Below are positions 1 to 9,437 of a stretch of DNA of 64,000 nucleotides, piece by piece. Source of the stretch: Gemmatimonadota bacterium. Lineage in GTDB: Bacteria > Gemmatimonadota > Gemmatimonadetes > Longimicrobiales > Gaopeijiaceae. The translations under genes and the position numbers were made by a program. The notes under the pieces were generated by a model. The model worked only from the letters and a program-made list of their open reading frames with translations, was not told where the DNA came from and ran no database searches. The stretch is from the NCBI GenBank assembly GCA_022823145.1, contig JAJDXS010000065.1, forward strand, positions 1 through 64,000. The letters are read 5' to 3'. The number at the start of each line of letters is the position of its first letter. Position 1 is the first letter of the stretch.

Positions 1-987
1 GACCTGATCCGGGACTACCTGCTCCAGCGTGTCGAGCACGGGACCGTGCGGAATCGCCACGAGGTCGTAGACGCGCTGCGCGAGGCCGGCCTTGAAGTGC
101 CGCGCCAAGGCATGGACTACGTCACCGCGCTGGACCCCGAGACGGGGGACCGGTGGCGGCTGAAAGGAGAACTGTACGGCATTGGATTCCAAAGCGAACG
201 ACTTGACCGCCCGGCTCGGGAGGCGGCTGGAGACCGAACGCAGGGAGATCGAGAAGTTGACCGCGAACGAGCTGGAGCGGCTCGGCGAGAACTCGCGGCG
301 CGTCGCCAGGAGCGCGCTGCGTTCCATCGAGCGCGATACGGCGGAGGCGGTCGGGAAGATGCGCGAGTTGTTGGTCAAGGCGTGGCTCCGGCCCCTGATC
401 GTCGGCATGGCTCTCTGGCTCGGCATCTTCGTCGGAAGCTGGGCGACGATGCGGTGGTTGTCGAGGAGCATTCAGGACCGGATCGAGGACATCTCGCTGG
501 CGGAGATCGAGATCGAGGGAGGGCGCGAGATGATCGCCGAGATCGAGGAGACGACCTGGGGCGTGGGGCTTCGGGAAGTCAACGGAGAGCGGTACGTGAC
601 GCTGCCGCGCGGCACGCCGGTCCTGACGGACTTCACCGTGGACGGGCGGCCCTACATAAAGCTGTGGAGAGAGTGAGGGAGCTGTATGACCGAGCTGGAG
701 AGGCAGTTGACGGAGGCCTTGAAGAGATTGTCCGCGCAGTCCGGGATGGAACGGCGGCGGCACTCCGAGCAGGTCGAAGCCTTGCGGCGGCAGGTCGAGG
801 CCTTGCTGGAGCACGTCGAGCGGCTGAGCGCGGAGAACGAAGCCTTGCAGAAGCGAATCGAGCGGCTGGACGTGCTGACGACACACTTGGCCGAATATTT
901 GGGGACATCCACCGTCGCGAGACCGCGCGGGCTGCGAATCTGATGCGCCGCCCTGGACCGGATCGCGATCAGGGTCCGAGCCGCTGA
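1..987 (+). CDS. MobA/MbeA-type relaxase, C-terminal part (5' truncated by window edge)
   Basis: An open frame runs from base 1 to a TGA at 985-987. The first 60 residues carry the pattern of the region just after the catalytic domain of ColE1/MobA relaxases: a V-x-H-G-T-V-R-N-R segment, then RQGMDYVT, DPETG and RWRLKGELY. The catalytic tyrosine and histidine triad would lie upstream of the window. The rest of the chain is Arg/Ala/Gly-rich and low in complexity. That is expected, because the same DNA encodes two other proteins in frame 2 (182-676 and 686-943). The relaxase would nick the element's oriT to start conjugative transfer; no oriT is visible here. Family assignment is good, and the exact C-terminal end is plausible because the stop lies beyond both nested genes. 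Confidence 0.75.
   Translation, partial: DLIRDYLLQRVEHGTVRNRHEVVDALREAGLEVPRQGMDYVTALDPETGDRWRLKGELYGIGFQSERLDRPAREAAGDRTQGDREVDRERAGAARRELAARRQERAAFHRARYGGGGREDARVVGQGVAPAPDRRHGSLARHLRRKLGDDAVVVEEHSGPDRGHLAGGDRDRGRARDDRRDRGDDLGRGASGSQRRAVRDAAARHAGPDGLHRGRAALHKAVERVRELYDRAGEAVDGGLEEIVRAVRDGTAAALRAGRSLAAAGRGLAGARRAAERGERSLAEANRAAGRADDTLGRIFGDIHRRETARAANLMRRPGPDRDQGPSR
182..676 (+). CDS. MbeB/MobB-like mobilization protein, nested inside the relaxase gene
   Basis: This 164-residue protein lies entirely within the relaxase reading frame but in frame 2. The N-terminal ~60 residues are a charged helical region typical of the MbeB N-terminal family. One membrane segment follows at about residues 65-85 (AWLRPLIVGMALWLGIFVGS). 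A C-terminal domain then has the MbeB/MobB signature TWGV-x-L-x-E, followed by GERYVTLPRGT. Plasmid MobB proteins have the same length and order: coil, one membrane helix, TWGV domain. The start is TTG at 182, chosen because AAGGAG lies at 164-169 with suitable spacing; no better ATG is present. MobB is known to stabilise relaxase at oriT and to anchor it in the membrane. The role here is inferred from the family. Confidence 0.8.
   Translation: MDSKANDLTARLGRRLETERREIEKLTANELERLGENSRRVARSALRSIERDTAEAVGKMRELLVKAWLRPLIVGMALWLGIFVGSWATMRWLSRSIQDRIEDISLAEIEIEGGREMIAEIEETTWGVGLREVNGERYVTLPRGTPVLTDFTVDGRPYIKLWRE
686..943 (+). CDS. MbeD/MobD-like coiled-coil mobilization protein, nested inside the relaxase gene
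   Basis: An 85-residue protein begins at ATG 686, 9 bases after the mbeB-like stop, with GAGGGAG just upstream. It starts MTELERQLTEALKRL and continues as a nearly unbroken amphipathic, Leu/Glu/Arg-rich coiled coil to about residue 65. This matches the MbeD/MobD family in length and opening sequence. It is in the same frame as the mbeB-like gene, and both lie inside the relaxase frame, the same nested arrangement as mbeA-mbeB-mbeD of ColE1. MbeD is required for mobilization, and in ColE1-type plasmids it also contributes to entry exclusion. No signal peptide or membrane segment is seen. Confidence 0.75.
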   Translation: MTELERQLTEALKRLSAQSGMERRRHSEQVEALRRQVEALLEHVERLSAENEALQKRIERLDVLTTHLAEYLGTSTVARPRGLRI

Positions 988-1118
988 TGGCGTCCAGTCG
1001 CTTGCCGCCCGAACGCCGCACCGCCCGCAGCGCCGCCGACCGCCCGTCTGGCGGAGACGCCGTCCCGGCGCGAGGTTTCAACCGCGCAGATCGTGCAGTC
1101 CATCACGAGAGGAATCGA

Positions 1119-2282
1119 ATGATGGCACGCACGAAACGAAGTCGGCGCAGTTACGGCGCCGGCGAATGGGGCCGGAACCGGGTCCGGGTGTTCCCCGATC
1201 CGAAGACCGGCCGATACCAGATCGAGTGGCGCGAGAACGGGCGCAGGCTCACCCAGTCGCTGGGGCACCGCGATTGGATGAGGGCCAAGAGGCAGGCGGA
1301 CGAGGTTGCCGCTGGCTTCGCGGTCCACCAGCCCAACGGCGCAGCCGAGTCCGAGCCCGAGCCGCTCACCCTGGGAAGGCTTCTTGACATCTACAGGGAA
1401 GAGGTGACGCCCACGAAGGCGGAGACATCCCAGCGGTCCGACAGGGCGGCGGCGAGGATGTTCCTCCGGTTCTTCGGGGGAGACCGAAGGCCCGAAACCC
1501 TGTCTCAGCGCGACTGGGACCGGTTCATCCGGGCACGGCGCGCGGGCAGGGTTGGCCCGAGCGGAAGGCCGGTGTCCGACCGGACGATCGAGCACGACCT
1601 GAAGTTCCTGATCGCCGTGCTCAACTGGGCCGCCAAGTCGAGGGACGAGCGGGGCCAACTCCTGCTCGCGTCGAATCCCTTGAGGGGTCTCAGGACGCCC
1701 ACGGAGAAGAACCCCACGCGGGTGGTGTTGTCCGAGGTGGAGTACCAAGCGCTACTCGGCGTGTCCCGGCAGTTCGACTGGCGGTTCCATGTCGCGCTCG
1801 TGCTCGCGCACGAGACGGGACACCGAATCGGAGCCATCCGCCACCTGCGATGGTCCGATATCGACCGCGATGGCGGAGTCATCCGGTGGAGAGCGGAGCA
1901 CGAGAAGACCGGATACGAGCACTGCACGCCGGTCACAGCCGAGGCCCTCGCCGCCTTGGAAGAGGCGCAAAGGAGGAATCCGGGGGCGGGAGACACTCCG
2001 GTGCTGCCCGCGTCAACGGATACCTCAAGGTGCGCTGGCCGGTCGGTGGTCCGCTACTGGTGGTATCGGGCCGAGAAGCTCGCGGGTCTGGAGCCGAAGC
2101 CCGGACGGGGCTGGCACTCGCTGAGGCGGAAGTTTGCCTCCGACCTCATGGACCAGCCGCTGAAGGTGCTCTGCGAGCTGGGCGGCTGGAAAACCGCCAA
2201 GACGGTGCTTCAGTGTTACCAGCGAGCCGACGAAGGACAGCTTCGGAAGGCACTGGAAGCTCGCCGCAGAGTTTCCGTCTGA
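1119..2282 (+). CDS. Tyrosine recombinase / phage-type integrase
   Basis: Site-specific recombinase of 387 residues, probably responsible for integrating and excising the element. The N-terminal region has an arm-binding-like segment and a SAM-like core-binding domain (EVTPTKAETSQRSDRAAARMF...). The catalytic domain starts near residue 190. It shows the first catalytic Arg in HETGHRIGAIRHLRW, the box II HSLRR motif, a Trp in place of the usual second His in LGGWK, and the nucleophile Tyr in QCYQRA. All key residues are present. The start is ATG 1119 with GAGAGGAA upstream. The frame stays open back to an ATG at 987 that overlaps the relaxase stop, but that extension is low-complexity and has no convincing ribosome site. 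The stop is ~100 bases from the converging peptidase gene. Confidence 0.9.
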   Translation: MMARTKRSRRSYGAGEWGRNRVRVFPDPKTGRYQIEWRENGRRLTQSLGHRDWMRAKRQADEVAAGFAVHQPNGAAESEPEPLTLGRLLDIYREEVTPTKAETSQRSDRAAARMFLRFFGGDRRPETLSQRDWDRFIRARRAGRVGPSGRPVSDRTIEHDLKFLIAVLNWAAKSRDERGQLLLASNPLRGLRTPTEKNPTRVVLSEVEYQALLGVSRQFDWRFHVALVLAHETGHRIGAIRHLRWSDIDRDGGVIRWRAEHEKTGYEHCTPVTAEALAALEEAQRRNPGAGDTPVLPASTDTSRCAGRSVVRYWWYRAEKLAGLEPKPGRGWHSLRRKFASDLMDQPLKVLCELGGWKTAKTVLQCYQRADEGQLRKALEARRRVSV

Positions 2283-2299
2283 TCCCGCTTTTGGCGGGA
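2283..2299 (+). terminator. Small GC hairpin just after the integrase stop
   Basis: TCCCGC (2283-2288) can pair with GCGGGA (2294-2299) across a 5-base loop TTTTG. No T-run follows, so this is at best a weak terminator. It could also be part of the recombination site; GCGGGAA occurs again just downstream. Confidence 0.3.
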
Positions 2300-2368
2300 A
2301 CAGAATAGCGGGAATCCGGCCACCGAAGCCCGTAAGTCCAAGAATCAAACAAGATACAAACCCCCTTG

Positions 2369-2382
2369 ACCCTGACGTAACG

Positions 2383-2389
<7 letters not shown>
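2369..2389. repeat. 21-bp palindrome, copy 1 (arms ACCCTGAC / GTCAGGGT)
   Basis: Two perfect 8-bp arms, ACCCTGAC and GTCAGGGT, flank the centre GTAAC. The palindrome is complete except for the middle base. The identical 21 bases occur at 57243-57263. The stop codon (TGA) of the M3 peptidase lies inside it on the minus strand, at bases 5-7 of the repeat. There is no T-run after it on either strand, so it is not a typical intrinsic terminator. Candidate roles are an operator for a dimeric regulator, a dispersed palindromic element, or the attachment site of the adjacent integrase. Confidence 0.8.
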
Positions 2390-4400
<2,011 letters not shown>

Positions 4401-4404
<4 letters not shown>

Positions 4405-5138
4405 GGTGCCGCGGGTCTCCCCGAGGCGACCTGGTCGATCCAGCGGCGCGTGACCGCTGCCACCTCGGCGAGCACGTCGTCCAGGGTGCGTCCCGAGCGC
4501 TTGAGTGGGTTGAGCGAGTGGTCGCCGCCCTCGACGACGTGCAAGGTGGCCCGGGGCCCGAGAGCATCGATCAGAGGCCGCAGCAGCTCCAGGTCGGCCA
4601 GCCGGTCGCGCGTGCCCTGGTGGAAGAGCATGGGACAGGGGACGCGCGCGAGGTGGTCCCCCCTCTCGGTGCCGCGCCGGCCCGGGGCGTGGAGCGGGAA
4701 GCCGAAGAACACAAGGCCGTCAGGCGGCCTTCGCTCCCCTGCCGAGTCCGCCCGCTCCGCTACCAGCGTTGAGGTCATGCGGCCCCCCATCGACTTGCCT
4801 CCAGCCAGGAGCGGGAGTCCGTCTGCGCGGTCACGGCCCGCCCGCAGCGCGGAGGCGACGACGGCCAGGAGGCGGCGCAGGTGATCCGGGCGGCGGCGTC
4901 CGATCTCCATGTAGGCGAAGTTGTAGCGCACCGTGGAGATTCCCTCGGCCGACAGCGCCAGGGACAGGGCCTCCATGAACGGGTGGGTCATGGGGGCGCC
5001 GGCTCCGTGGCCAAGCACGAGCAGGGCCGCCGGATCCGCCGCCTCGACCATGATTCCGGAGACGGGCGGGTGCCCCTCGCCCTCGATCGTGAGGCGGTGG
5101 CCGAGCGGTTCGGCGTCGCTCTCCTCCCCCCTCCTCAC
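4401..5138 (-). CDS. Alpha/beta hydrolase of the KANL3/Tex30 type
   Basis: Predicted cytosolic hydrolase of 245 residues. Visible motifs are LVLGHGAGA (oxyanion-side turn), the nucleophile elbow GGKSMGGRM, an acidic residue in the HQGTRDRLAD segment, and the catalytic His in GGDHSLN. This arrangement fits the KANL3/Tex30-like alpha/beta hydrolases, whose bacterial substrates are largely unknown. The start is taken as GTG 5138, which overlaps the upstream GGT stop in GTGA. The open frame continues further upstream only inside the GGT gene. Its own stop overlaps the M3 peptidase start by 4 nt, so all three genes should be co-translated. Confidence 0.8.
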
Positions 5139-6994
5139 CACGCTATTCCGTAGTCCTCGCCGTGGTTGCTGGAGCCGCCCCACATCGTTCCGGTGGCGGC
5201 ATCGAAGAAGATCGCGTTGATCGGGCCGGAGGTACGTGCGGAGAAGGTCAGGTCGTAGCCCATGCCGCGCAGATCGGCGCGGACCCACTCGGGCACGCCG
5301 TCGTGGAGGAGGAGGCGCCCGGGCTGCGATTCGTGCGCGCCGAAGGAGCTCCGCATCTGGTAGCTGTTGAAGTTGGCCGCTTCGGCCGCCTGCTGAACGT
5401 TCATGTCGAACTCGACGACGTTGAGGAAGAACTGGAGCAGGTTCTGGTCCTGTCCGTCGCCCCCCTGCACCGCGAAGGACAGGAAGGGCTGGCCGTCCTT
5501 GAGCGCCAGCGAGGGGGTCAGGGTCGCGCGCGGGCGCTTGCCCGGCTCCACGACGTTGTAGGGGCCGGCGCGCTCGTCCAGCACGAAGCTCTGCATCCGC
5601 TGGCTCATCCCGATGCCGGTGCGGCCGGCGATGACCGCGGGGATCCAGCCGCCGGACGGCGTGATCGACACGACCCAGCCGTCGGCGTCGGCGGCCTGGA
5701 TGGAGGTGGTGCCGGCGTAGAAGGCTTCGTCAGGGTCCATGGCGGGGTCGTCGGGGGTGGCGACCGGCACGGTGTTCCAGGAGTCGATCAGGTGGATGAA
5801 GGGGTTGGTTCCGTCCTGGAACGGGTAGGGGTCGCCGGGCAGGACGTCGGGGTCGTTCCGGTCCCAGTCGATCTGGGCGGCGCGCGCGGCGGCGTAGTCC
5901 TTCGAGAGCAGGCCGTCGATGGGCTCCTCCGGCGGGTAGTAGGGGTCGCCGTAGTAGAAGTCGCGGTCGGCGAAGGCCAGGTTCATGGCCTGGTAGAGGG
6001 CGTGGATGTAGCGGGTGGTGTTGTAGCCCATGTCGGCGACGTCGAGCCCTTCGAGGATGTTCAGGGCCTGCAGCAGGACTGGACCCTGCACCCAGGTGGT
6101 CAGCTTGTACACGTCGATGCCCTTGTAGGACGTGCTGACCGGATCTTCGAGATAGACCTGCCAGTCCGCCAGATCGGCGAGTGTGTGGAGCCCGCCCTGC
6201 TCCTGCGACCCGCGCACGAACTCCTCGGCGATGTCGCCGCGGTAGAAGCGGTCGTAGGCGGCCATGATGGCGTCCTTGCGCGACGCGCCCGCGGCGAGTG
6301 CCTCGGCCTCGGCTTCGACCAGCTGTTCCAGCGTGCGGGCCAGGTCTTCCTGGACGAAGAGCTCGCCGGCGGCGGGGGCGGCGCGGTCCTCTCCGTAGTG
6401 GGGCAGGAAGACGTCCCGGGAGTACGGCCACTCCGCCAGGCGCTCCTTCTGACCCTCGATGGAGTTGGCCGCCTGGGCCTCGATCGGGTAGCCGCGGGCC
6501 ATGTCGATCGACGGGGCGAGGACATCGGCGAGGCTGAGGCGTCCGTATTCCGCCATCATCACCATGAGCCCGCCCGGGGTTCCGGGGGTGACGGCGGCGA
6601 GGGGGCCGTAGGCGGGGGGAATCTCCATCCCCTGTTCACGGAAGTACGCGGGAGTGGCTCCGGTGGGGGCGGCCCCGAGCGCGTTGATCCCGATGACCTT
6701 GCCGGTCCCGGGATTGTAGATGAGCGCCTGGGTCTCGCCGCCCCAGCCGAGCACGTCCCACATGGTGGCCGTCGCGCCCAGCATGGCAGCGGCGGCGTCC
6801 ACGGCGTTGCCCCCCTTGAGGAACATCATGGCGCCGGCGGTAGCCCCCAGGGGCTTCCCGGTAATCGCCATCCAGTCCTTGCCGTGGAGGACGGGCTTCT
6901 GGGTCCGCTGGGCCTGGAGATCGGGGGATTGGGCGGCGGCCGCGACGAGGGCCAATACCCAGAGAGAACGCGTGGTGATCTTCCTGTGAGGCAT
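5135..6994 (-). CDS. Secreted gamma-glutamyltransferase-like Ntn hydrolase (atypical)
   Basis: Exported protein of 619 residues with an N-terminal signal peptide (LWVLALVAAAAQSPDLQAQ) and the GGT fold. The early segment KGGNAVDAAAAMLG is the standard GGT signature. The self-cleavage point and nucleophile should be Thr429 in AGTTSIQAAD, followed by DGWVVSITPSGG. In typical GGTs the nucleophile is followed by T-H-x-S-x-V-D; here the His is replaced by Ser, and the small-subunit lid differs, so substrate preference may differ from glutathione. It is the first gene of a three-gene coupled operon with an alpha/beta hydrolase and an M3 peptidase. It is divergent from glnS, with about 118 bp between them. 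The start ATG at 6994 gives the complete signal peptide. Confidence 0.88.
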   Translation of the reverse strand: MPHRKITTRSLWVLALVAAAAQSPDLQAQRTQKPVLHGKDWMAITGKPLGATAGAMMFLKGGNAVDAAAAMLGATATMWDVLGWGGETQALIYNPGTGKVIGINALGAAPTGATPAYFREQGMEIPPAYGPLAAVTPGTPGGLMVMMAEYGRLSLADVLAPSIDMARGYPIEAQAANSIEGQKERLAEWPYSRDVFLPHYGEDRAAPAAGELFVQEDLARTLEQLVEAEAEALAAGASRKDAIMAAYDRFYRGDIAEEFVRGSQEQGGLHTLADLADWQVYLEDPVSTSYKGIDVYKLTTWVQGPVLLQALNILEGLDVADMGYNTTRYIHALYQAMNLAFADRDFYYGDPYYPPEEPIDGLLSKDYAAARAAQIDWDRNDPDVLPGDPYPFQDGTNPFIHLIDSWNTVPVATPDDPAMDPDEAFYAGTTSIQAADADGWVVSITPSGGWIPAVIAGRTGIGMSQRMQSFVLDERAGPYNVVEPGKRPRATLTPSLALKDGQPFLSFAVQGGDGQDQNLLQFFLNVVEFDMNVQQAAEAANFNSYQMRSSFGAHESQPGRLLLHDGVPEWVRADLRGMGYDLTFSARTSGPINAIFFDAATGTMWGGSSNHGEDYGIAW

Positions 6995-7112
6995 CTTGCA
7001 TGACTCCTGTGTTCGGTTGGCCCGGATGCCGTTGCTGGCTGGAAGGCTACCAGCAGCGCGGTGGTCGCGCCAGATTTGCAGCGGGTGAGGTATTCACGGG
7101 AAGGGAGCGACG

Positions 7113-9437
7113 ATGGATTTCATACGCAGCATGGTGTTGCGGGACCTGGAGACCGGGAAGTACGACGGGCGCGTCGTGACCCGATTCCCGCCGGAACCGA
7201 ACGGATTCCTACACATCGGGCACGCCAAGTCGCTCTGCCTCAACTTCGGAATCGCCTCGGAGCACCCGGGCGGCCGCTGCCACCTCCGGCTCGACGACAC
7301 CAACCCCGACACCGAGAAGGCCGAGTTCGTCGAGGCGATGAAGCGGGACATCCGTTGGCTGGGATTCGACTGGGGCCCACACCTGTACCACGCGTCGGAC
7401 TACTTCGAGCAACTGTATCGGTATGCACTCGTGCTCATCGACAAGGGGCTCGCCTACGTCGACTCGTCGACCGAGGACGAGATACGGGAGCGGCGGGGGT
7501 CGGTCACCCGCCCCGGGGTGGACAGCCCATGGAGGAATCGTGCCCCCGGTGAGAATCGGGACCTCTTCCGGCGGATGCGTGCGGGGGAATTCGCCGACGG
7601 CAGCCACGTCCTGCGCGCGAAGATCGACATGGCCCACCGGAACATGGTGATGCGCGACCCCATCCTGTACCGGATCCGGCACGCCAGCCACTACCGGCAC
7701 GGAGACGACTGGCCGATCTACCCGATGTACGACTTCGCCCACTGCATGTCCGACTCGCTGGAGCGGGTCACCCACTCGCTCTGCACGCTGGAGTTCGAGA
7801 ACAACCGCGAGATCTACGACTGGCTGCTCGAACATGTGGACGCGCCGCAGCCGCGCCCCGAACAGACGGAATTCGCGCCATTGGTGCTGGACTATGTGAT
7901 CACGAGCAAGAGCAAGCTGCGGCCCCTGGTCGAGGGGGGACATGTGCGCGGATGGGACGACCCGCGCATGCCCACGCTCGCGGGCCTGAGGCGCCGGGGC
8001 GTAACTCCCGCGGCGATTCGGGCCATGTGCGACATGGTGGGGGTGGCCAGGGCGCAGTCCAGGGTGGACATGGCCAAGCTGGAGTTCGCCATTCGCGACG
8101 ACCTGAACGACAAGGCTCCGCGCGCCTTCTGCGTGCTGGACCCGTTGAAGGTGGTGCTCACCAACTACCCGGAAGAAGGGACCGAGACTTTCACGGCTCC
8201 GCGCTTCCCCGGTGGCGCGGGTGACGGGGGGGTGCGCGAACTGCCCTTCGGGCGCGTTGTGTTCATGGACCGCTCGGACTTCGAGGAGACTCCGCCGCCG
8301 GGCTTTCGCCGCCTCACGCCAGGTGGCGAAGTGCGCCTGAAGTACGCCTACGTCATCCGGTGCAACGAAGTGGTAAAGGATGGCGAAGGAAAGGTGACCG
8401 AGCTGCGCTGCACCGTGGATCCGTCCACGCGGGGGGGCGTAGCTCCCAGGGGACGCCGGGTTCGGGGAGCGGTTCAGTGGGTCGAACCGAAGAGCGCGGT
8501 GCGGGCCGAGATCCGGCTCTACGACCGGCTCTTTTCGGTCGCGGAGCCTCCGCTCGAAGACCTCCTCGGGACACTCAATCGCGGGTCTGAGCAGATCGTA
8601 ACGGGGGCGCTGCTGGAGCAGGGCGTGGCCGGAACCCGGCCGGGCGACCATTACCAGTTCGAGCGCATCGGGTATTTCTTCGCCGACCCCGAAGACTGTG
8701 GGGAGGGCGCCCCGGTTTTCAACCGCACAGTGACGCTGCGCGACAGCTGGAAGGCGCGCAAGCGGGGTGCGGCCACCGGCGCCGATGGGGTCCGGGGCGA
8801 GCCTGTCCGCCCACGCGGACCTGCGAGCGCGCAGCAGCGTCCGCCGGAGGAGGCGTTGCGCACGGACGGGGAACGGCTGTGGTTCACGGAACTGGTCGAA
8901 CTCGGCGCGAGCGAAGCCGCGTCGATCAACCTGGCCCGGGCGCCCGAACTGCGGGCGGTGTTCCTGGCCGCGCGGACGGAGTATCCCGACGGTGCCGATT
9001 CGATCGCCGCCTGGCTTGTGAATGAAATCACAAGGCTGCTGGGGAGCGGTGCGGCCTACGACATCGGGCGGCTGGCGCCGGAGGCTCTCGCGGACCTCGT
9101 CGAGGCGGTGGACGAGGAAGAAATGTCGCACCGGCAGGGGCGCACGGTACTCGAGGCGCTGCTCAGGGAAGGCGGGGAGTTCGAGGGAATGCGCCAGCGA
9201 CTCGATCTGGAGGAAATCGGCGACGAAGAGGCACTGCTGGCCATCCTCCGGGGAATGATGGAAACCTACCCAGAGAAGGCGGCAGCCTACCGGGGTGGAC
9301 AAACGGGCCTCCTCGGGTTCTTCGTCGGCGGGGTCATGAAGCGGACGAAGGGGAAGGCCGACCCGCGAAAAGCGAGCGAGCTGGCGGCCCGGCTTCTGTC
9401 GGATCCGGAAGGGGTCGCGACCGCGCAAAAACGATGA
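7113..9437 (+). CDS. glnS: Glutaminyl-tRNA synthetase with C-terminal YqeY-like domain
   Basis: Attaches glutamine to tRNA-Gln in the cytoplasm. The class I signature HIGH is at residues 34-37 within PPEPNGFLHIGHAKS. The KMSKS equivalent is ITSKSKLR near residue 265. The anticodon-binding barrels follow to about residue 560. The protein is 774 residues, about 200 longer than E. coli GlnRS. The extra C-terminus ends with GLLGFFVGGVMKRTKGKADPRKASELAARLL, the conserved tail of GatB/YqeY-type tRNA-binding domains; a similar GlnRS extension is known in Deinococcus. The start ATG 7113 has GGGAAGGGAG upstream. The stop overlaps the next gene by 4 nt. Presence of GlnRS suggests direct glutaminylation rather than sole reliance on the amidotransferase route. 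Confidence 0.95.
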   Translation: MDFIRSMVLRDLETGKYDGRVVTRFPPEPNGFLHIGHAKSLCLNFGIASEHPGGRCHLRLDDTNPDTEKAEFVEAMKRDIRWLGFDWGPHLYHASDYFEQLYRYALVLIDKGLAYVDSSTEDEIRERRGSVTRPGVDSPWRNRAPGENRDLFRRMRAGEFADGSHVLRAKIDMAHRNMVMRDPILYRIRHASHYRHGDDWPIYPMYDFAHCMSDSLERVTHSLCTLEFENNREIYDWLLEHVDAPQPRPEQTEFAPLVLDYVITSKSKLRPLVEGGHVRGWDDPRMPTLAGLRRRGVTPAAIRAMCDMVGVARAQSRVDMAKLEFAIRDDLNDKAPRAFCVLDPLKVVLTNYPEEGTETFTAPRFPGGAGDGGVRELPFGRVVFMDRSDFEETPPPGFRRLTPGGEVRLKYAYVIRCNEVVKDGEGKVTELRCTVDPSTRGGVAPRGRRVRGAVQWVEPKSAVRAEIRLYDRLFSVAEPPLEDLLGTLNRGSEQIVTGALLEQGVAGTRPGDHYQFERIGYFFADPEDCGEGAPVFNRTVTLRDSWKARKRGAATGADGVRGEPVRPRGPASAQQRPPEEALRTDGERLWFTELVELGASEAASINLARAPELRAVFLAARTEYPDGADSIAAWLVNEITRLLGSGAAYDIGRLAPEALADLVEAVDEEEMSHRQGRTVLEALLREGGEFEGMRQRLDLEEIGDEEALLAILRGMMETYPEKAAAYRGGQTGLLGFFVGGVMKRTKGKADPRKASELAARLLSDPEGVATAQKR

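Larger units (their letters stand above)
1..2369 (+). mobile_element. Right end of an integrated mobilizable element (mobilization module plus integrase)
   Basis: The first 2.3 kb holds a relaxase C-terminus, nested MbeB- and MbeD-like genes and a tyrosine recombinase, all on the plus strand. The next gene, at 2383, is an ordinary chromosomal peptidase on the opposite strand. An integrase as the last gene before chromosomal DNA is the usual layout at the edge of an integrative element. The left end lies outside the window. The exact right junction is not defined: it should fall between the integrase stop at 2282 and the peptidase stop at 2383, and no tRNA gene is present there. That this is an integrated element rather than a plasmid is inferred from the flanking chromosomal genes. 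Confidence 0.7.

Noticed and set aside
987-1118. Extended integrase start at ATG 987
   Set aside because: Low-complexity Arg/Ala/Pro extension without a ribosome site; ATG 1119 has GAGAGGAA and begins the conserved part.
2283-2368. tRNA fragment as attachment site of the integrase
   Set aside because: No tRNA-like T-arm or acceptor sequence is visible between the integrase and the peptidase gene.
5162-7003. 613-codon open frame antisense to the GGT gene
   Set aside because: It mirrors a gene with a clear family match and catalytic residues; the translation is low-complexity Gly/Val/Arg text with no domain, as expected of a shadow in GC-rich DNA.
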